64,000 nucleotides of DNA from Bartonella clarridgeiae ATCC 51734 (GCF_000518185.1 NZ_JADC01000010.1:222955-286954), one strand, 5' to 3'. Positions 1 to 9,778 are shown, counted from the stretch's first letter. Numbers and translations: made by a program. The notes: a model not told the origin generated them from the sequence alone.

Positions 1-173
1 CTGTAATGTTTATTTGGGAACAAATCTTTTTTATTTCAACTCTTTTGCACTTTAATTTGCAAAAACACGTATAAATAAAATAACTGTTTTTTAACTATTC
101 ATCAGCATTACAAGTAACAGAAACTTTTTTATCTTGCATCAATTTATGCATATACATCAATAAAGGATGCCAA

Positions 174-1058
174 TTGAAAACACCTTTTGATTCTACAGCC
201 TCGAATTCTCCTCTCTCTAATATGCATAGTAGTAGCTATTTAAAAATAGCCAACGATCGTGAGATTCGATTTGCAATAACAAATTCTGCAACAAAAAAAG
301 CTAAAGGAACTGTTGTTATTCTTGAAAATTATGCAGATGCTATAGAAGAATATTTTTTACCAATGAATGAAATCTCCCAACGCGGTTTTTATACCACGAT
401 ATTTGATTGGTTTGGTCGAGAGGAAAATCAACCTAATAAACAAAAATGGAATCGGCATAATTATTTCGATATTAACAATTATATTAATAATTTATCAGAA
501 TTTCTTAAAAATTTTGTTTATCTAAATTGTCCTCCACCTTACTATATGCTTACTTATGGTATGGGAGGGTTAATAGCACTTAACGGATTAAGCCTTATCA
601 ATCACCAATTCAACAGAATGCTTTGCGTTTCTCCCCTTTTTGCTCCATTAGGTAATAAAACAAATAGTTTTCAACATAAATTAACACAATTTTTTTCCGA
701 TATAGGTTTTGGTTTCTTACCTGTTAAAAGTGAAAAAAAATTAAAACAGGCAAATACGCAATCTAATCTTCTTTTCAATCGACCAACATCTCGATGGATG
801 TCCTCAACACTCAATGCAATCAGCGCAATGAAAACAAATATACTTCATGGAAATTTACAAATTCCAACACTGTTTATCCTTGCTAATCAAAATAATATTG
901 TGAATAATATTGAAGTGCGACGATTATGTCGATCAACGCGTTTGACAGACAGTATCACAATTATAGGAGCTGAACTCGATACGATAATGCGTAAAGAAAA
1001 CTATCGTAAACAGTTTTGGGCTGCATTTGATGCCTTTATTCATAGCAATTATCAATAA
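174..1058 (+). CDS. Lysophospholipase-like alpha/beta-hydrolase, probably catalytically dead
   Basis: A 294-residue protein that reads like the PldB/lysophospholipase L2 family of alphaproteobacteria; the C-terminal block ending FWAAFDAFI is typical. The start is a TTG at 174, with AAAGGA about 7 bases upstream; there is no signal peptide. In active relatives the nucleophile sits in GHSMGG. Here the stretch is TYGMGG, with Gly129 at the serine position. The acid position (usually GRD) reads NQN with Asn240, and the histidine of GARHE is Leu268. All three triad residues therefore appear replaced while the fold-defining parts remain. The open frame is intact, so this may be a pseudoenzyme or an early pseudogene. 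The family call is from recognition; the triad alignment is by eye. Confidence 0.75.
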   Translation: MKTPFDSTASNSPLSNMHSSSYLKIANDREIRFAITNSATKKAKGTVVILENYADAIEEYFLPMNEISQRGFYTTIFDWFGREENQPNKQKWNRHNYFDINNYINNLSEFLKNFVYLNCPPPYYMLTYGMGGLIALNGLSLINHQFNRMLCVSPLFAPLGNKTNSFQHKLTQFFSDIGFGFLPVKSEKKLKQANTQSNLLFNRPTSRWMSSTLNAISAMKTNILHGNLQIPTLFILANQNNIVNNIEVRRLCRSTRLTDSITIIGAELDTIMRKENYRKQFWAAFDAFIHSNYQ

Positions 1059-1439
1059 ATACACAATCCTCACACTATGAAAACATTACTCTACCTATAA
1101 ACTTTCGATATAAAAAATAATAGAATAATCTTCTAATTTTTTAATATCAGCAGCTCCTAAAACTGACATAATCATGAAATTGATATAATCGATCTGATTA
1201 GGATCAGAAGAAGTGAAAAGAAACAAAGTCTGCACTTAAGTGAACCTAAAACACTCAAATGTTTGATTTCTGACCAAAATTATGTGCATTATGAATTCAA
1301 AAATTAAAAATAATATAGCCAAGAAATTAACCATTTCGCCATTCATTTTTATTATAAGCATTTTATAGCTTTTCCTATAAATGCTCTACATTGTATAGAT
1401 CAATATGATAAATTCTGATAAATAAAGCAACTGGACATA
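1059..1439. other. AT-rich spacer
   Basis: This spacer lies between the hydrolase-like gene and cpdR, both on the plus strand. I see no gene, RNA or clear terminator in it. It presumably carries the cpdR promoter, but no confident -35/-10 pair stands out from the AT-rich background. Confidence 0.5.
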
Positions 1440-1805
1440 ATGATGAAACGAATCTTGCTTGCAGAAGATGATAATGATATGCGTCGCTTTTTAGTAAAAG
1501 CACTTGAACGTGCCGGCTATGAAGTTACCGATTTCGATAATGGCGTTAGCGCATATGAATGTCTACAAGAAGAGCCATTTTCTCTTCTACTTACTGATAT
1601 TGTGATGCCAGAAATGGATGGAATTGAGTTAGCACGACGCGCTACTGAAATTGATCCTGATTTACGAGTAATGTTCATTACAGGCTTTGCGGCAGTCGCG
1701 TTAAATCCAAATCACGATGCCCCTCCTGATGCTAAAGTACTTTCTAAACCGTTTCATTTACGTGAATTGGTTAGTGAAATTGAAAAAATACTTATAGCTG
1801 CTTGA
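1440..1805 (+). CDS. cpdR: Response regulator CpdR
   Basis: A single-domain receiver protein of 121 residues with no output domain. The phospho-acceptor is Asp53 (LLLTDIVMPEMDG), the acidic pocket is Glu9-Asp10-Asp11, and the conserved lysine is Lys103 in LSKPFH. Length and sequence match CpdR of Caulobacter and Rhizobiales. In those bacteria unphosphorylated CpdR brings ClpXP to the pole and promotes degradation of CtrA and other cell-cycle substrates. It is phosphorylated by the CckA-ChpT relay, and neither gene lies in this window. Two adjacent ATG codons (1440 and 1443) could serve as start. It is transcribed alone, followed by tRNA-Val. Confidence 0.93.
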   Translation: MMKRILLAEDDNDMRRFLVKALERAGYEVTDFDNGVSAYECLQEEPFSLLLTDIVMPEMDGIELARRATEIDPDLRVMFITGFAAVALNPNHDAPPDAKVLSKPFHLRELVSEIEKILIAA

Positions 1806-1900
1806 AAAAAATACCCTTTTAAATTATTGGTATTTTATTATAAAAATTCAATCAAGCATTAACGTTTATAGTTTATATGTGTATGCTACTATTATAAAAT

Positions 1901-1972
<72 letters not shown>

Positions 1973-3099
1973 CCGGTTTTACTTCTGCAACAGATAATAT
2001 ACTGGTTTTACTAATCTCTTTTAAAGTCTGGGAATAAGGCCTTATATTTTATCTCTAAAATGTATCGTAAATCAATATCTTTTTTCAAATTGTTTTTCGG
2101 TTTTTATAAACTCTTTAAATCTTTGTGACTTGATCTTTTGGACAAAATTCTTTTTCAAATTCAATACTGATCCAACAATTAAATCAAAAGAAATTATTGT
2201 ACCTTTAATTATCAAAATCGAGATAGACCAAGTATTTTAAATGAATATTCTCACAAACAGTTCACACATAAATATAAAAAGAAGATGCAAGACATTACAT
2301 TTTTAACAAGCTATAATACCCATCTTTCTCGACTTATTTAGTTCCATGTCCTCTATTCGCTGACACCTAAATATCTTGCTCTGCTTGGCTAAGTATTTCT
2401 ACCGCTTATTCGTAATTATTAATTTTTTAAAGAGATCAAAATCATCTTTAAGATTATATTCTTTCTCTAAACCTCTAAGCAATCATTCAAAGTTCCACAA
2501 CATGTTCCCAAAACACGTTCCACAATACTTTCATCATGTTTATCGAGGTTCTAAATTTATGAATCATGTTTAGATCCCTATCGAACATTTTTGGTTTTCC
2601 AGAGATACATTCTGATAAACCCTCGATTTTTTTCGACTCATTTGAACAGAGTTATTTTTTACACTTTTTGCGACAATTTCTTTTTTAGACTTGGAATTAG
2701 GAATTGAGTTTTTTTATGTATTTTCTCTAATTTTAATCAGAATTAATAAATATTATTTATATTTTCAAAAATAAAAATATTTAATTTTAATATATTCTAT
2801 TTATTATTATAAATATATTTTTCATTGGATTAATATATGTATTTTATATTCGAAAATATGATTATTATTAAATAATTTATTTTAATTAATAAATAAATTT
2901 TTTATCTAAAATAATTTTAGATACAATACAACTAAGTGCATCTCGATGCCATTAAATAATAAACATGATACTATTTTAACATAAAAAAAATCTAAATATT
3001 TTATCTTTACATAAATTTATGCTCTCGAAACGCCAGCTTCGCATAATTAGTATTACCTTAAACGGAAATTAATCAAAAATATTCATTTATAGAAAAAAA
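1973..3099. other. Eroded AT-rich region, probable remnant of an integrated element
   Basis: There is no intact gene in about 1.1 kb. Minus-strand frames at about 2400-2720 show protein-like text broken by a shift, for example GLSECISGKPKMFDRDL and then DESIVERVLGTCCGTLNDCL, of no family I recognise. The part from about 2700 to 2960 is extremely AT-rich and contains a perfect 19-bp palindrome at 2904-2922. Together with the integrase remnant that follows and tRNA-Val at its left edge, this looks like the scar of a former integrated element. Confidence 0.5.
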
Positions 3100-3330
3100 G
3101 AAAGAAATTAACCAAAAAGGAACTTTAGCAATCTGTTTAGAGAAGCTTATAATGCTGCAGAAATTAAAAATCAGCTATAATAAGAGCAGAAAACTCAGGT
3201 GCAATGATATTACAACTCAAAGTAATCTTTGGATAGACAAAAGATAAAATGTAAGCTCTTTACACAAAGAGTATTAATCGAAAATTGCTATTGGAAGCAA
3301 TAAAAACACGCCCACTAGAAGCTTTTATAT
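3100..3330 (+). pseudogene. Tyrosine recombinase (phage integrase), C-terminal remnant
   Basis: Broken plus-strand frames spell the C-terminal part of a tyrosine site-specific recombinase. From 3121 the frame reads FSNLFREAYNAAEIKN and then stops. From 3186, in another frame, it reads AENSGAMILQLKVIFG, a TAG where relatives have Trp (3234-3236), TKDKM, a second stop, then ALYTKSINRKLLLEAIK. The last block holds the catalytic tyrosine. The segment between the two frames, which carries the HxxR catalytic motif in relatives, is deleted. At least one frameshift, two stops and a deletion make the gene clearly dead. The family call rests on the order and spacing of these motifs. Confidence 0.72.
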
Positions 3331-3664
3331 ATCATAAATTATTGTTTTTTTGATTAAAAAAGAATATTTAGAATCAAAATTAAAACGTAGAATTAAATTT
3401 ATATATAATCCATCACGTTTTTCCATCTCTATTTCTTCAATTGATTTTTTAAAGCTTTCTGTATCTCTTTATAAAAAAAGAAGCAATCATTACTGTAAAT
3501 ATAAAAATATTTTTTCGATGCAATAGACAAAAATGAATATGAAATTCTTAGAAAAAATATTAGTTTCTCTTCTTTAAAAATCATATTACGCAATGGTTTT
3601 TTTATACTCGGAAGCATCTTTTCTCAACTATAAACCATTATATAAATTGTACTTGTTCTTGATT
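3331..3664. other. AT-rich spacer
   Basis: This is the spacer between the integrase remnant and the 3' end of the permease. Short open frames on both strands are low-complexity and have no recognisable product. I see no strong terminator for the permease. Confidence 0.5.
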
Positions 3665-5056
3665 TTAAGCTTTCTTTCCCTTTTGATAAATATTGCTTTT
3701 CTTGAAATTATAAAATTTAAGTGCATAAAAACAAATAACAAGCGAAAAAAGCCAAATAATACCTATAATCAACACTGGCCTTGTATTATTAAAAAACCAT
3801 AACAAAACAAAAATAAAAACCATAAACACAGTAGCAAAAATTGATCCTATTGGCCAAAATGGTATTGGGAATTTTAAATCACGGTGTTCTTCTGCAGACA
3901 TTTTAAGCCGCATAAAAATTTGTGAAAGCAAAATCATCATCCAAACAAAAACTGTCGCAAATGTCGCCATTGCCGCAATGAGAAAAAAAAGCCGATTATG
4001 GTAATAATAATTAAGAATAACACCAAAAAGAAATACGCCAAATATGAGTAAAATAATAAAAATCGGTATACCGTTTTTTGATAAATATTGGAATTTTTTA
4101 AATGCATAACCTTCTTGCGATAAACCATATATCATGCGGACCGCACTATACATTTCACTATTAATTGCAGAAACCACAGCTGTAATAACAACAATATTAA
4201 GAATATGAGCTGCTGACGAAATACCAAACCTTTCAAAAATTGTAACAAAAGGGCTACTAATAAGGCGAATTTCATGCCAAGGATAAAGCGACATTAAAAC
4301 TGCTAAAGTCATAACATAAAAGAGCAAAATTCGAATTGGAATAGAATTAATTGCCTTTGAGATTGTTTTATTAGGATCATGTACTTCCATTGCCGCCATT
4401 CCAATAATTTCTACACCACCAAAAGAAAAAACAACAACACTAAAGCAAGCTAAAAAACCAAACAAACCATTTGGAAATACTCCACCATTTTGCCATAAAT
4501 TATGAATCCCAATAGTAGAAAACGTATTTGTATTCCAATTAAAAAAAATAATTGCTATGCCTGAAATAATTATAGTGATAATGGCGATAATTTTTACGGA
4601 AGAAAGCCAAAATTCTAGCTCACCATATACCTTCACTGCTGCTAGGTTAATACATGTAATGATGAGGGTAATACTCAATGTCCATATCCAAGAAGCAACA
4701 TCAGGATACCAAAAACTCATATAAGTTGCAAAAGCTGTAATATCAGCTAAACCAACAAGCACTACCTCAAAAACATATGTCCACCCTGTTAAAAAACCAG
4801 CTAATGGCGATATATAATTTGTAGCATAACGAGCAAAAGAACCAGACAGTGGATTATGAATAATCATCTCACCCAAAGCACGCATAACTATAAAAATAGC
4901 TAAGCCAGCAATACAATAAGCAATTAAAACACTTGGGCCAGCAAGATTAATCGCCTGTGCAGATCCATAAAAAAGCCCTGTGCCAATCGCAGAACCAAGA
5001 GCTAAAAATATAACCTGACGCTGATTTATACCCCGTTTAAGTTCATTTGTTGTCAT
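3665..5056 (-). CDS. Amino-acid permease of the APC family (ProY/HutT-like)
   Basis: A 463-residue inner-membrane transporter with about 12 hydrophobic segments. The N-terminal block RGINQRQVIFLALGSAIGTGLF and the following GPSVLIAY are the consensus of the amino-acid transporter (AAT) branch of the APC superfamily, which includes ProY, AroP, HutT and CycA. These are proton-coupled importers of single amino acids. Substrate cannot be read from sequence. The neighbour on the same strand upstream is histidine ammonia-lyase, so histidine is a reasonable guess. The 412-base gap between them holds two palindromes that may be operators for this gene. Length is normal and the frame is intact. Confidence 0.88.
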   Translation of the reverse strand: MTTNELKRGINQRQVIFLALGSAIGTGLFYGSAQAINLAGPSVLIAYCIAGLAIFIVMRALGEMIIHNPLSGSFARYATNYISPLAGFLTGWTYVFEVVLVGLADITAFATYMSFWYPDVASWIWTLSITLIITCINLAAVKVYGELEFWLSSVKIIAIITIIISGIAIIFFNWNTNTFSTIGIHNLWQNGGVFPNGLFGFLACFSVVVFSFGGVEIIGMAAMEVHDPNKTISKAINSIPIRILLFYVMTLAVLMSLYPWHEIRLISSPFVTIFERFGISSAAHILNIVVITAVVSAINSEMYSAVRMIYGLSQEGYAFKKFQYLSKNGIPIFIILLIFGVFLFGVILNYYYHNRLFFLIAAMATFATVFVWMMILLSQIFMRLKMSAEEHRDLKFPIPFWPIGSIFATVFMVFIFVLLWFFNNTRPVLIIGIIWLFSLVICFYALKFYNFKKSNIYQKGKKA

Positions 5057-5229
5057 TTCTATTCTTCTTCAAATATCATCCCAGCCTTTACAGAAGCGAA
5101 ATTCGCAGATTAATAAAAACCGAAGCCGATTGAAATGTGAAAAAACTCTAAAAGATCTGAAGAATTTGAATTTTTATTTTCATAAAAAAATACAATTCAT
5201 AGCCGCTAAGATGCATAATTTCATTTTTT

Positions 5230-5248
5230 TGTATGTTGATACAACATA
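5230..5248. promoter_or_regulatory. Palindromic operator candidate (TGTA-N6-TACA)
   Basis: TATGTTG-ATA-CAACATA (5232-5248) is a perfect inverted repeat. Overlapping it, TGTA (5230-5233), six bases and TACA (5240-5243) match the TGTA-N6-TACA pattern described for the GntR-family repressor HutC. It lies about 175 bases upstream of the permease start. No hutC gene is in the window, so the regulator is inferred. Confidence 0.45.
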
Positions 5249-5322
5249 TAGCGTTTACAACAAAAAAACTGCATTCTTCCTTCCCCTTCAGCTTTGAGGA
5301 AATATCGGTAACAGGGTAATTG

Positions 5323-5335
5323 TGTTATGATAACA
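5323..5335. promoter_or_regulatory. Second palindrome upstream of the permease
   Basis: TGTTAT-G-ATAACA is a perfect 6-bp inverted repeat about 75 bases from the first palindrome and in the same gap. It could be a second operator half or the site of another regulator. The AT-rich background makes chance occurrence possible. Confidence 0.3.
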
Positions 5336-5468
5336 TACACAATACTCCCACTTAAAACACTTAAAGTAAGCGGTTTCTCAATTTATCAAAAAAAAATCTG
5401 ATGAGCAAGCATTATAAAAAACGAATCTCTAGCCTCTCTCTTCATAACTGCTTGATCGCAGCTTTAAA

Positions 5469-7010
5469 TTAATTGCTTATTGCCAATGATGGAAAAATTG
5501 TTTCTGGTAAAACCGACAACAAGTATCCTTCACTCACAAATGCACGTGCCTTCTCAAGATCTAAAGCCATATAGCGATCTTCCTCTAGAATCTTAATATG
5601 TGCACGTAAGTGCTTTATAACAGATTGTAATAAGGGACTCGTTTTAAAAGGAGTACGATATTCAATTCCTTGTACTGCAACAAGTGTTTCGATACCAATA
5701 ATAGTAAAAAGATTTTCACTCATTACCAACAACCGACGAGCACCATGACAAGCCATTGAAACATGATCTTCTTGATTTGCTGAAGTTGGTGTCGAATCAA
5801 CCGAAGCAGGATGTACCATTTGTTTATTTTCAGACATTAAAGCAGCAGCTGTCACCTCAGCAATCATAAAGCCAGAATTAAGTCCTGCATTTTGAGCTAA
5901 AAAAGCTGGAAGTCCGTAAGAAATTGCTGGATCAACCATAAGAGCAATACGTCTTTGAGAAATTGATCCTATTTCACATAAAGAAAGAGCAATCTGATCA
6001 GCAGCAAATGCTACAGGTTCAGCATGAAAATTTCCACCTGATACAACATCACCATTCCTTAAAATTAATGGATTATCTGTAACTGCATTTGCTTCAACAA
6101 TTAGTGTTTTTGCAGCTGCAGTCAGAATATCAAAACATGCACCCATAACTTGTGGTTGGCAACGTATACAATAAGGATCCTGGACACGATTATCTTCACA
6201 CAAATGTGCTTCCCGAATTTCTGAATCTTCTAAAAGCTTTTCTAGTGTCTGTGACACAACAATTTGCCCATAATGGCCACGTAGAATATGAATATCAGGG
6301 TGAAATGGTGTTGTTGAACCCATGACAGCATCTGTTGTTAATGCACCTGAAAGAAGTCCACCACATAATGCTCGATAACTATGGAAAAGACCTGCAAGAG
6401 CAAGCGCTGTTGATGTTTGAGTACCATTGATCAGAGCTAAACCTTCTTTTGCCTCTAAAACAATGGGGGATAATCCTGCTTTTTTCAAAGCAGCTTTCCC
6501 ACTCATACGAATATTTTGAAAAAACGCTTCTCCCTCTCCTATCATAACAGCAGCCATATGAGCAAGCGGAGCAAGATCACCTGATGCACCGACTGATCCT
6601 TTTTCAGGAATGACAGGAATAACTCTATTTGCAAGCATCTTCTCTAGCAAATGGACCAATTCTAGACGAACACCAGAAGCACCTCGTCCTAGCGCAATAA
6701 GCTTCAAGGTCATCATTAATCGTACAACATTTTCAGGTAGAGGCGCTCCTACTCCACAACAATGTGATAAAATAAGATTTCTTTGTAAAATGGTCACATC
6801 ATTTATATCAATTTTAATTGAGGCTAATTTGCCAAATCCAGTATTAATTCCATAAACTGGTTCACTGCCAGCAGCAATTTCAGCAATAAGAGCTGCTCCT
6901 TTTTTTATAGTTAGATGTGTGTCATGATGAAGCTTGCTCGTTTTACCATCCCAATAAACAGATTCAAGTTCATTCAAAGTAACTTTACCTGGATTCAATA
7001 TAATAGTCAT
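5469..7010 (-). CDS. hutH: Histidine ammonia-lyase
   Basis: A 513-residue cytoplasmic enzyme that deaminates L-histidine to urocanate and ammonia. The triad Ala142-Ser143-Gly144, in [14 protein letters not shown], cyclises to the MIO electrophile. The early YGINTGFG block (53-60) is also typical of the aromatic ammonia-lyase family. The frame stays open upstream into tRNA-Arg, but the start is the ATG at 7010. It follows a purine-rich AAGAAAGAAG tract and begins [12 protein letters not shown], as relatives do. No hutU, hutI, hutG or hutC is in the window, so the fate of urocanate is unknown. The only neighbour of related function is the downstream permease. Confidence 0.95.
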   Translation of the reverse strand: MTIILNPGKVTLNELESVYWDGKTSKLHHDTHLTIKKGAALIAEIAAGSEPVYGINTGFGKLASIKIDINDVTILQRNLILSHCCGVGAPLPENVVRLMMTLKLIALGRGASGVRLELVHLLEKMLANRVIPVIPEKGSVGASGDLAPLAHMAAVMIGEGEAFFQNIRMSGKAALKKAGLSPIVLEAKEGLALINGTQTSTALALAGLFHSYRALCGGLLSGALTTDAVMGSTTPFHPDIHILRGHYGQIVVSQTLEKLLEDSEIREAHLCEDNRVQDPYCIRCQPQVMGACFDILTAAAKTLIVEANAVTDNPLILRNGDVVSGGNFHAEPVAFAADQIALSLCEIGSISQRRIALMVDPAISYGLPAFLAQNAGLNSGFMIAEVTAAALMSENKQMVHPASVDSTPTSANQEDHVSMACHGARRLLVMSENLFTIIGIETLVAVQGIEYRTPFKTSPLLQSVIKHLRAHIKILEEDRYMALDLEKARAFVSEGYLLSVLPETIFPSLAISN

Positions 7011-7068
7011 AATCTTCTTTCTTAATTTAAAATAGCTTTTATAAGAAGTATGAAATAGAGTGAAAATT

Positions 7069-7145
7069 TGGTGCACCCGACAGAATTCGAATCTGTGACC
7101 TCTGCCTTCGGAGGGCAGCGCTCTATCCAACTGAGCTACGGGTGC
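7069..7145 (-). tRNA. tRNA-Arg (CCG)
   Basis: On the minus strand the acceptor stem is GCACCCG/CGGGTGC with discriminator A and an encoded CCA (7069-7071). The anticodon stem is CTGCC/GGCAG around loop CTCCGAA, giving anticodon CCG, and the T-loop is TTCGAAT. It lies 58 bases upstream of hutH on the same strand. Confidence 0.97.
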
Positions 7146-7420
7146 TTAAAGATGATGATTAAGATCAATTATACTCGTTTAACCGATCATGCTCTTAGCT
7201 TCAATAATGAATTACTCCTTTCAAAAAATTAATAAATAATATATGTTTATCCTTGATGGAATTATATTATTTTTAATGCTATTTTGCATAAATATCCCTC
7301 TGTTTAATAAATTACTTTTCATACAAAATTCTTCTTTTTACCAAAACAACCGTTATATAAAATTTTTAAATTCTAAAAAATTTAAAAAAAATAAGTCGTG
7401 AATATCAGGGCAACTCTTAA

Positions 7421-8194
7421 ATGACTAAACTACCAAGCCGCTTTCATTTCATTTCTGCCGAAACTGAAGAAGCTATCAAAGCCACCAATAAATTAATTTC
7501 CACTTATGGTCACTCTTCTCTTGAAAAAGCCGATGTCATTGTTGCACTTGGTGGTGACGGAACAATGTTGCAAACAGTACGGGATGTCATGAATACCGGA
7601 AAACCTATTTACGGTATGAATCGAGGTTCAGTAGGATTTCTGATGAATGAGTTTCATGAAAAAAAATTACCAACCCGTATTGCTGCTGCACATAAAAAAG
7701 AAATCCACCCCTTACGCATGATCGCAAATGCACAACCCCAAAGACACATCGAAGCACTCGCAATTAATGAAGTATCCTTATTTCGTCAATCATATCAGGC
7801 CGCTAAAATTCGTATCAGCATTGATAATCAAGTCCGCATGGAAGAATTAATTTGCGACGGTATTCTTGTCGCCACGCCAGCAGGTTCTACCGCATATAAC
7901 TTATCAGCACAAGGACCTATTCTACCTCTTATGGCACCTCTTATGACTCTTACTCCCGTTAGCCCTTTTCGTCCTCGGGGCTGGCGTGGAGCCTTACTTC
8001 CAAATACAGCCACAGTGTGCCTTGATATGCTTGAATATGACAAACGTCCTGTTAATGCAACCGCTGATAACGTTGAAGTGAAATCTGTTTATTCAGTTAC
8101 TATTTCATCAGCAACAGAAATAACAGCCTCTATCCTTTTTGATCCCGACCATTCGTGGGATGAACGCATCTTATCAGAACAATTTCGTTATTAA
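7421..8194 (+). CDS. nadK: NAD kinase
   Basis: A 257-residue cytoplasmic enzyme that phosphorylates NAD to NADP. The GGDGTML motif is at residues 44-50, in the N-terminal domain. The second signature, CDGILVATPAGSTAYNLSAQGP, lies in the C-terminal nucleotide-binding domain. Length matches the alphaproteobacterial PpnK family. It is transcribed alone, 276 bases from tRNA-Arg, and is followed by a helicase on the same strand. NAD synthetase lies a few kilobases away on the other strand, so two NAD(P) steps are nearby but not co-transcribed. Confidence 0.95.
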   Translation: MTKLPSRFHFISAETEEAIKATNKLISTYGHSSLEKADVIVALGGDGTMLQTVRDVMNTGKPIYGMNRGSVGFLMNEFHEKKLPTRIAAAHKKEIHPLRMIANAQPQRHIEALAINEVSLFRQSYQAAKIRISIDNQVRMEELICDGILVATPAGSTAYNLSAQGPILPLMAPLMTLTPVSPFRPRGWRGALLPNTATVCLDMLEYDKRPVNATADNVEVKSVYSVTISSATEITASILFDPDHSWDERILSEQFRY

Positions 8195-8319
8195 TTTTTT
8201 TATCATTCTTTTTGCAGATATATAGTGGTTACAGTTGACTTTTTTTTAAATGCACCTTAACCCATTTTCAAGAGGATGGAATGTTTACTTGGCCAATATC
8301 CTGAATAGTCAGGTTAAAA

Positions 8320-9711
8320 TTGCAGAGTAATCAGCAAAAAGAAAGAATGATACTACCTTTGGACAGTTTCGATAATTTAGGCCTTTCAAAAAAGGTTATT
8401 AAAGCTATAAAATCAGTGGGATATACGACCCCAACGCCTATTCAAAGTGCGACAATTCCTCATATTCTTCAAAAAAAAGATGTTTTAGGAATTGCTCAAA
8501 CAGGTACTGGTAAAACAGCTTCATTCGTCCTCCCCATGCTTACGTTACTTGAAAAAGGTCGTGCAAGAGCAAGAATTCCGCGTACCCTCATATTAGAACC
8601 GACTCGAGAACTTGCTGCCCAAGTTAAAGAAAATTATGATAAATATGGTATTCATCATAATTTAAATGTTGCACTGTTAATTGGTGGCGTTTCTTTTGAG
8701 CACCAAGATCGCAAACTTGAACGAGGTGCTGATATTTTGATAGCAACACCAGGACGTCTGTTGGATCATTTTGAGCGTGGTAAATTACTCCTGGTAGGTG
8801 TTGAAATTCTAGTCATCGATGAAGCTGATCGTATGCTAGATATGGGTTTTATCCCTAACATTGAACGTATTTGCAAATTGACTCCTTTTACACGTCAAAC
8901 TTTGTTCTTTTCAGCAACAATGGCACCAGAAATTACACAATTAACAAAGAAATTTTTACATTCTCCCATATATGTTGAAATTACAAAAACGTTTTCAACG
9001 GCTAAAACAATCACACAACGACTTGTTAAATCTGGAAGTAAACCATGGGATAAAAGAGCTATTTTAAGAGAACTTATTCACAAGGAAGGTGACGAACTTA
9101 AAAACGCTATCATTTTTTGTAATCGAAAAAAAGATATTTCTGAACTTTTCCGATCTCTTGTTAAACATAATTTCAGTGTAGGCGCGCTTCATGGTGATAT
9201 GGACCAACATTCACGTACAAACACATTAGCTAATTTTAAAGACAATAAACTTACACTTCTTGTTGCTTCTGATGTTGCTGCTCGTGGACTTGATATCCCA
9301 GCAGTCAGTCATGTTTTCAATTATGATGTGCCTACACATGCAGAAGATTATATTCATCGTATCGGTCGCACAGGGCGCGCAAAACGTAATGGTAAAGCTT
9401 TTACAATCGTCACAAAAGCTGACGAAAAATATATCAATGCCATTGAAGAAATAAGCAAAGAAAAAATTGAATGGCTCAATGGTGATCTTTCTACTTTAAT
9501 AGCTCATGATGAAACAAACGATACTATTTCAAAAGCAAAACCCACAAAATCACGACAGAAAACTGCTCAAAAAGAGCATAAAACTCAAACGAAAAAAATG
9601 CTAAAAAAACAAAAATCATCAAACCAACGTCATGAAAAAAATAAAAATTCTATTCCAATCGGATTTGGTAATGATATTCCAGCATTTATGCTTATAAAAA
9701 ATCAAACTTAA
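8320..9711 (+). CDS. DEAD-box RNA helicase, RhlE-like
   Basis: An ATP-dependent RNA helicase of 463 residues counted from a TTG start with a short AGG upstream. The ATG at 8347 (454 residues) is the alternative. Motifs in order: Q motif TPIQ about 39-42, Walker A AQTGTGKT 59-66, PTREL about 94-98, DEAD 167-170, SAT 198-200, and HRIGRTGR 346-353. The tail after about residue 390 is lysine-rich and low in complexity, as in RhlE-type proteins of Rhizobiales that act in RNA remodelling or ribosome assembly. The precise subfamily is not certain. Confidence 0.92.
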   Translation: MQSNQQKERMILPLDSFDNLGLSKKVIKAIKSVGYTTPTPIQSATIPHILQKKDVLGIAQTGTGKTASFVLPMLTLLEKGRARARIPRTLILEPTRELAAQVKENYDKYGIHHNLNVALLIGGVSFEHQDRKLERGADILIATPGRLLDHFERGKLLLVGVEILVIDEADRMLDMGFIPNIERICKLTPFTRQTLFFSATMAPEITQLTKKFLHSPIYVEITKTFSTAKTITQRLVKSGSKPWDKRAILRELIHKEGDELKNAIIFCNRKKDISELFRSLVKHNFSVGALHGDMDQHSRTNTLANFKDNKLTLLVASDVAARGLDIPAVSHVFNYDVPTHAEDYIHRIGRTGRAKRNGKAFTIVTKADEKYINAIEEISKEKIEWLNGDLSTLIAHDETNDTISKAKPTKSRQKTAQKEHKTQTKKMLKKQKSSNQRHEKNKNSIPIGFGNDIPAFMLIKNQT

Positions 9712-9752
9712 GCTATATAGTTCGGTTACTGAGAAATAACAATAGCTAAGCA

Positions 9753-9778
9753 CTAAGCACTCTAATAGGCTTAGAGTT
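9753..9778 (+). terminator. Weak terminator-like hairpin after the helicase
   Basis: CTAAGC (9753-9758) pairs with GCTTAG (9769-9774) over a 10-base loop and is followed by AGTTTT. It overlaps the end of the convergent gltX, which is common for shared terminators. The stem is short and confidence is low. Confidence 0.3.

Larger units (their letters stand above)
5057..5468. other. Spacer with two palindromes upstream of the permease
   Basis: This gap separates hutH from the permease, both on the minus strand. It holds the perfect palindromes at 5230-5248 and 5323-5335, annotated separately, and is the likely promoter region of the permease. I see no open frame of interest. Confidence 0.55.

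Noticed and set aside
2376..2573. 65-codon plus-strand open frame
   Set aside because: It has no ribosome-binding site and low-complexity composition, and the opposite strand carries the more protein-like text.
7011..7130. N-terminal extension of the hutH frame
   Set aside because: The extension runs through tRNA-Arg on the same strand, and the ATG at 7010 fits the family start.
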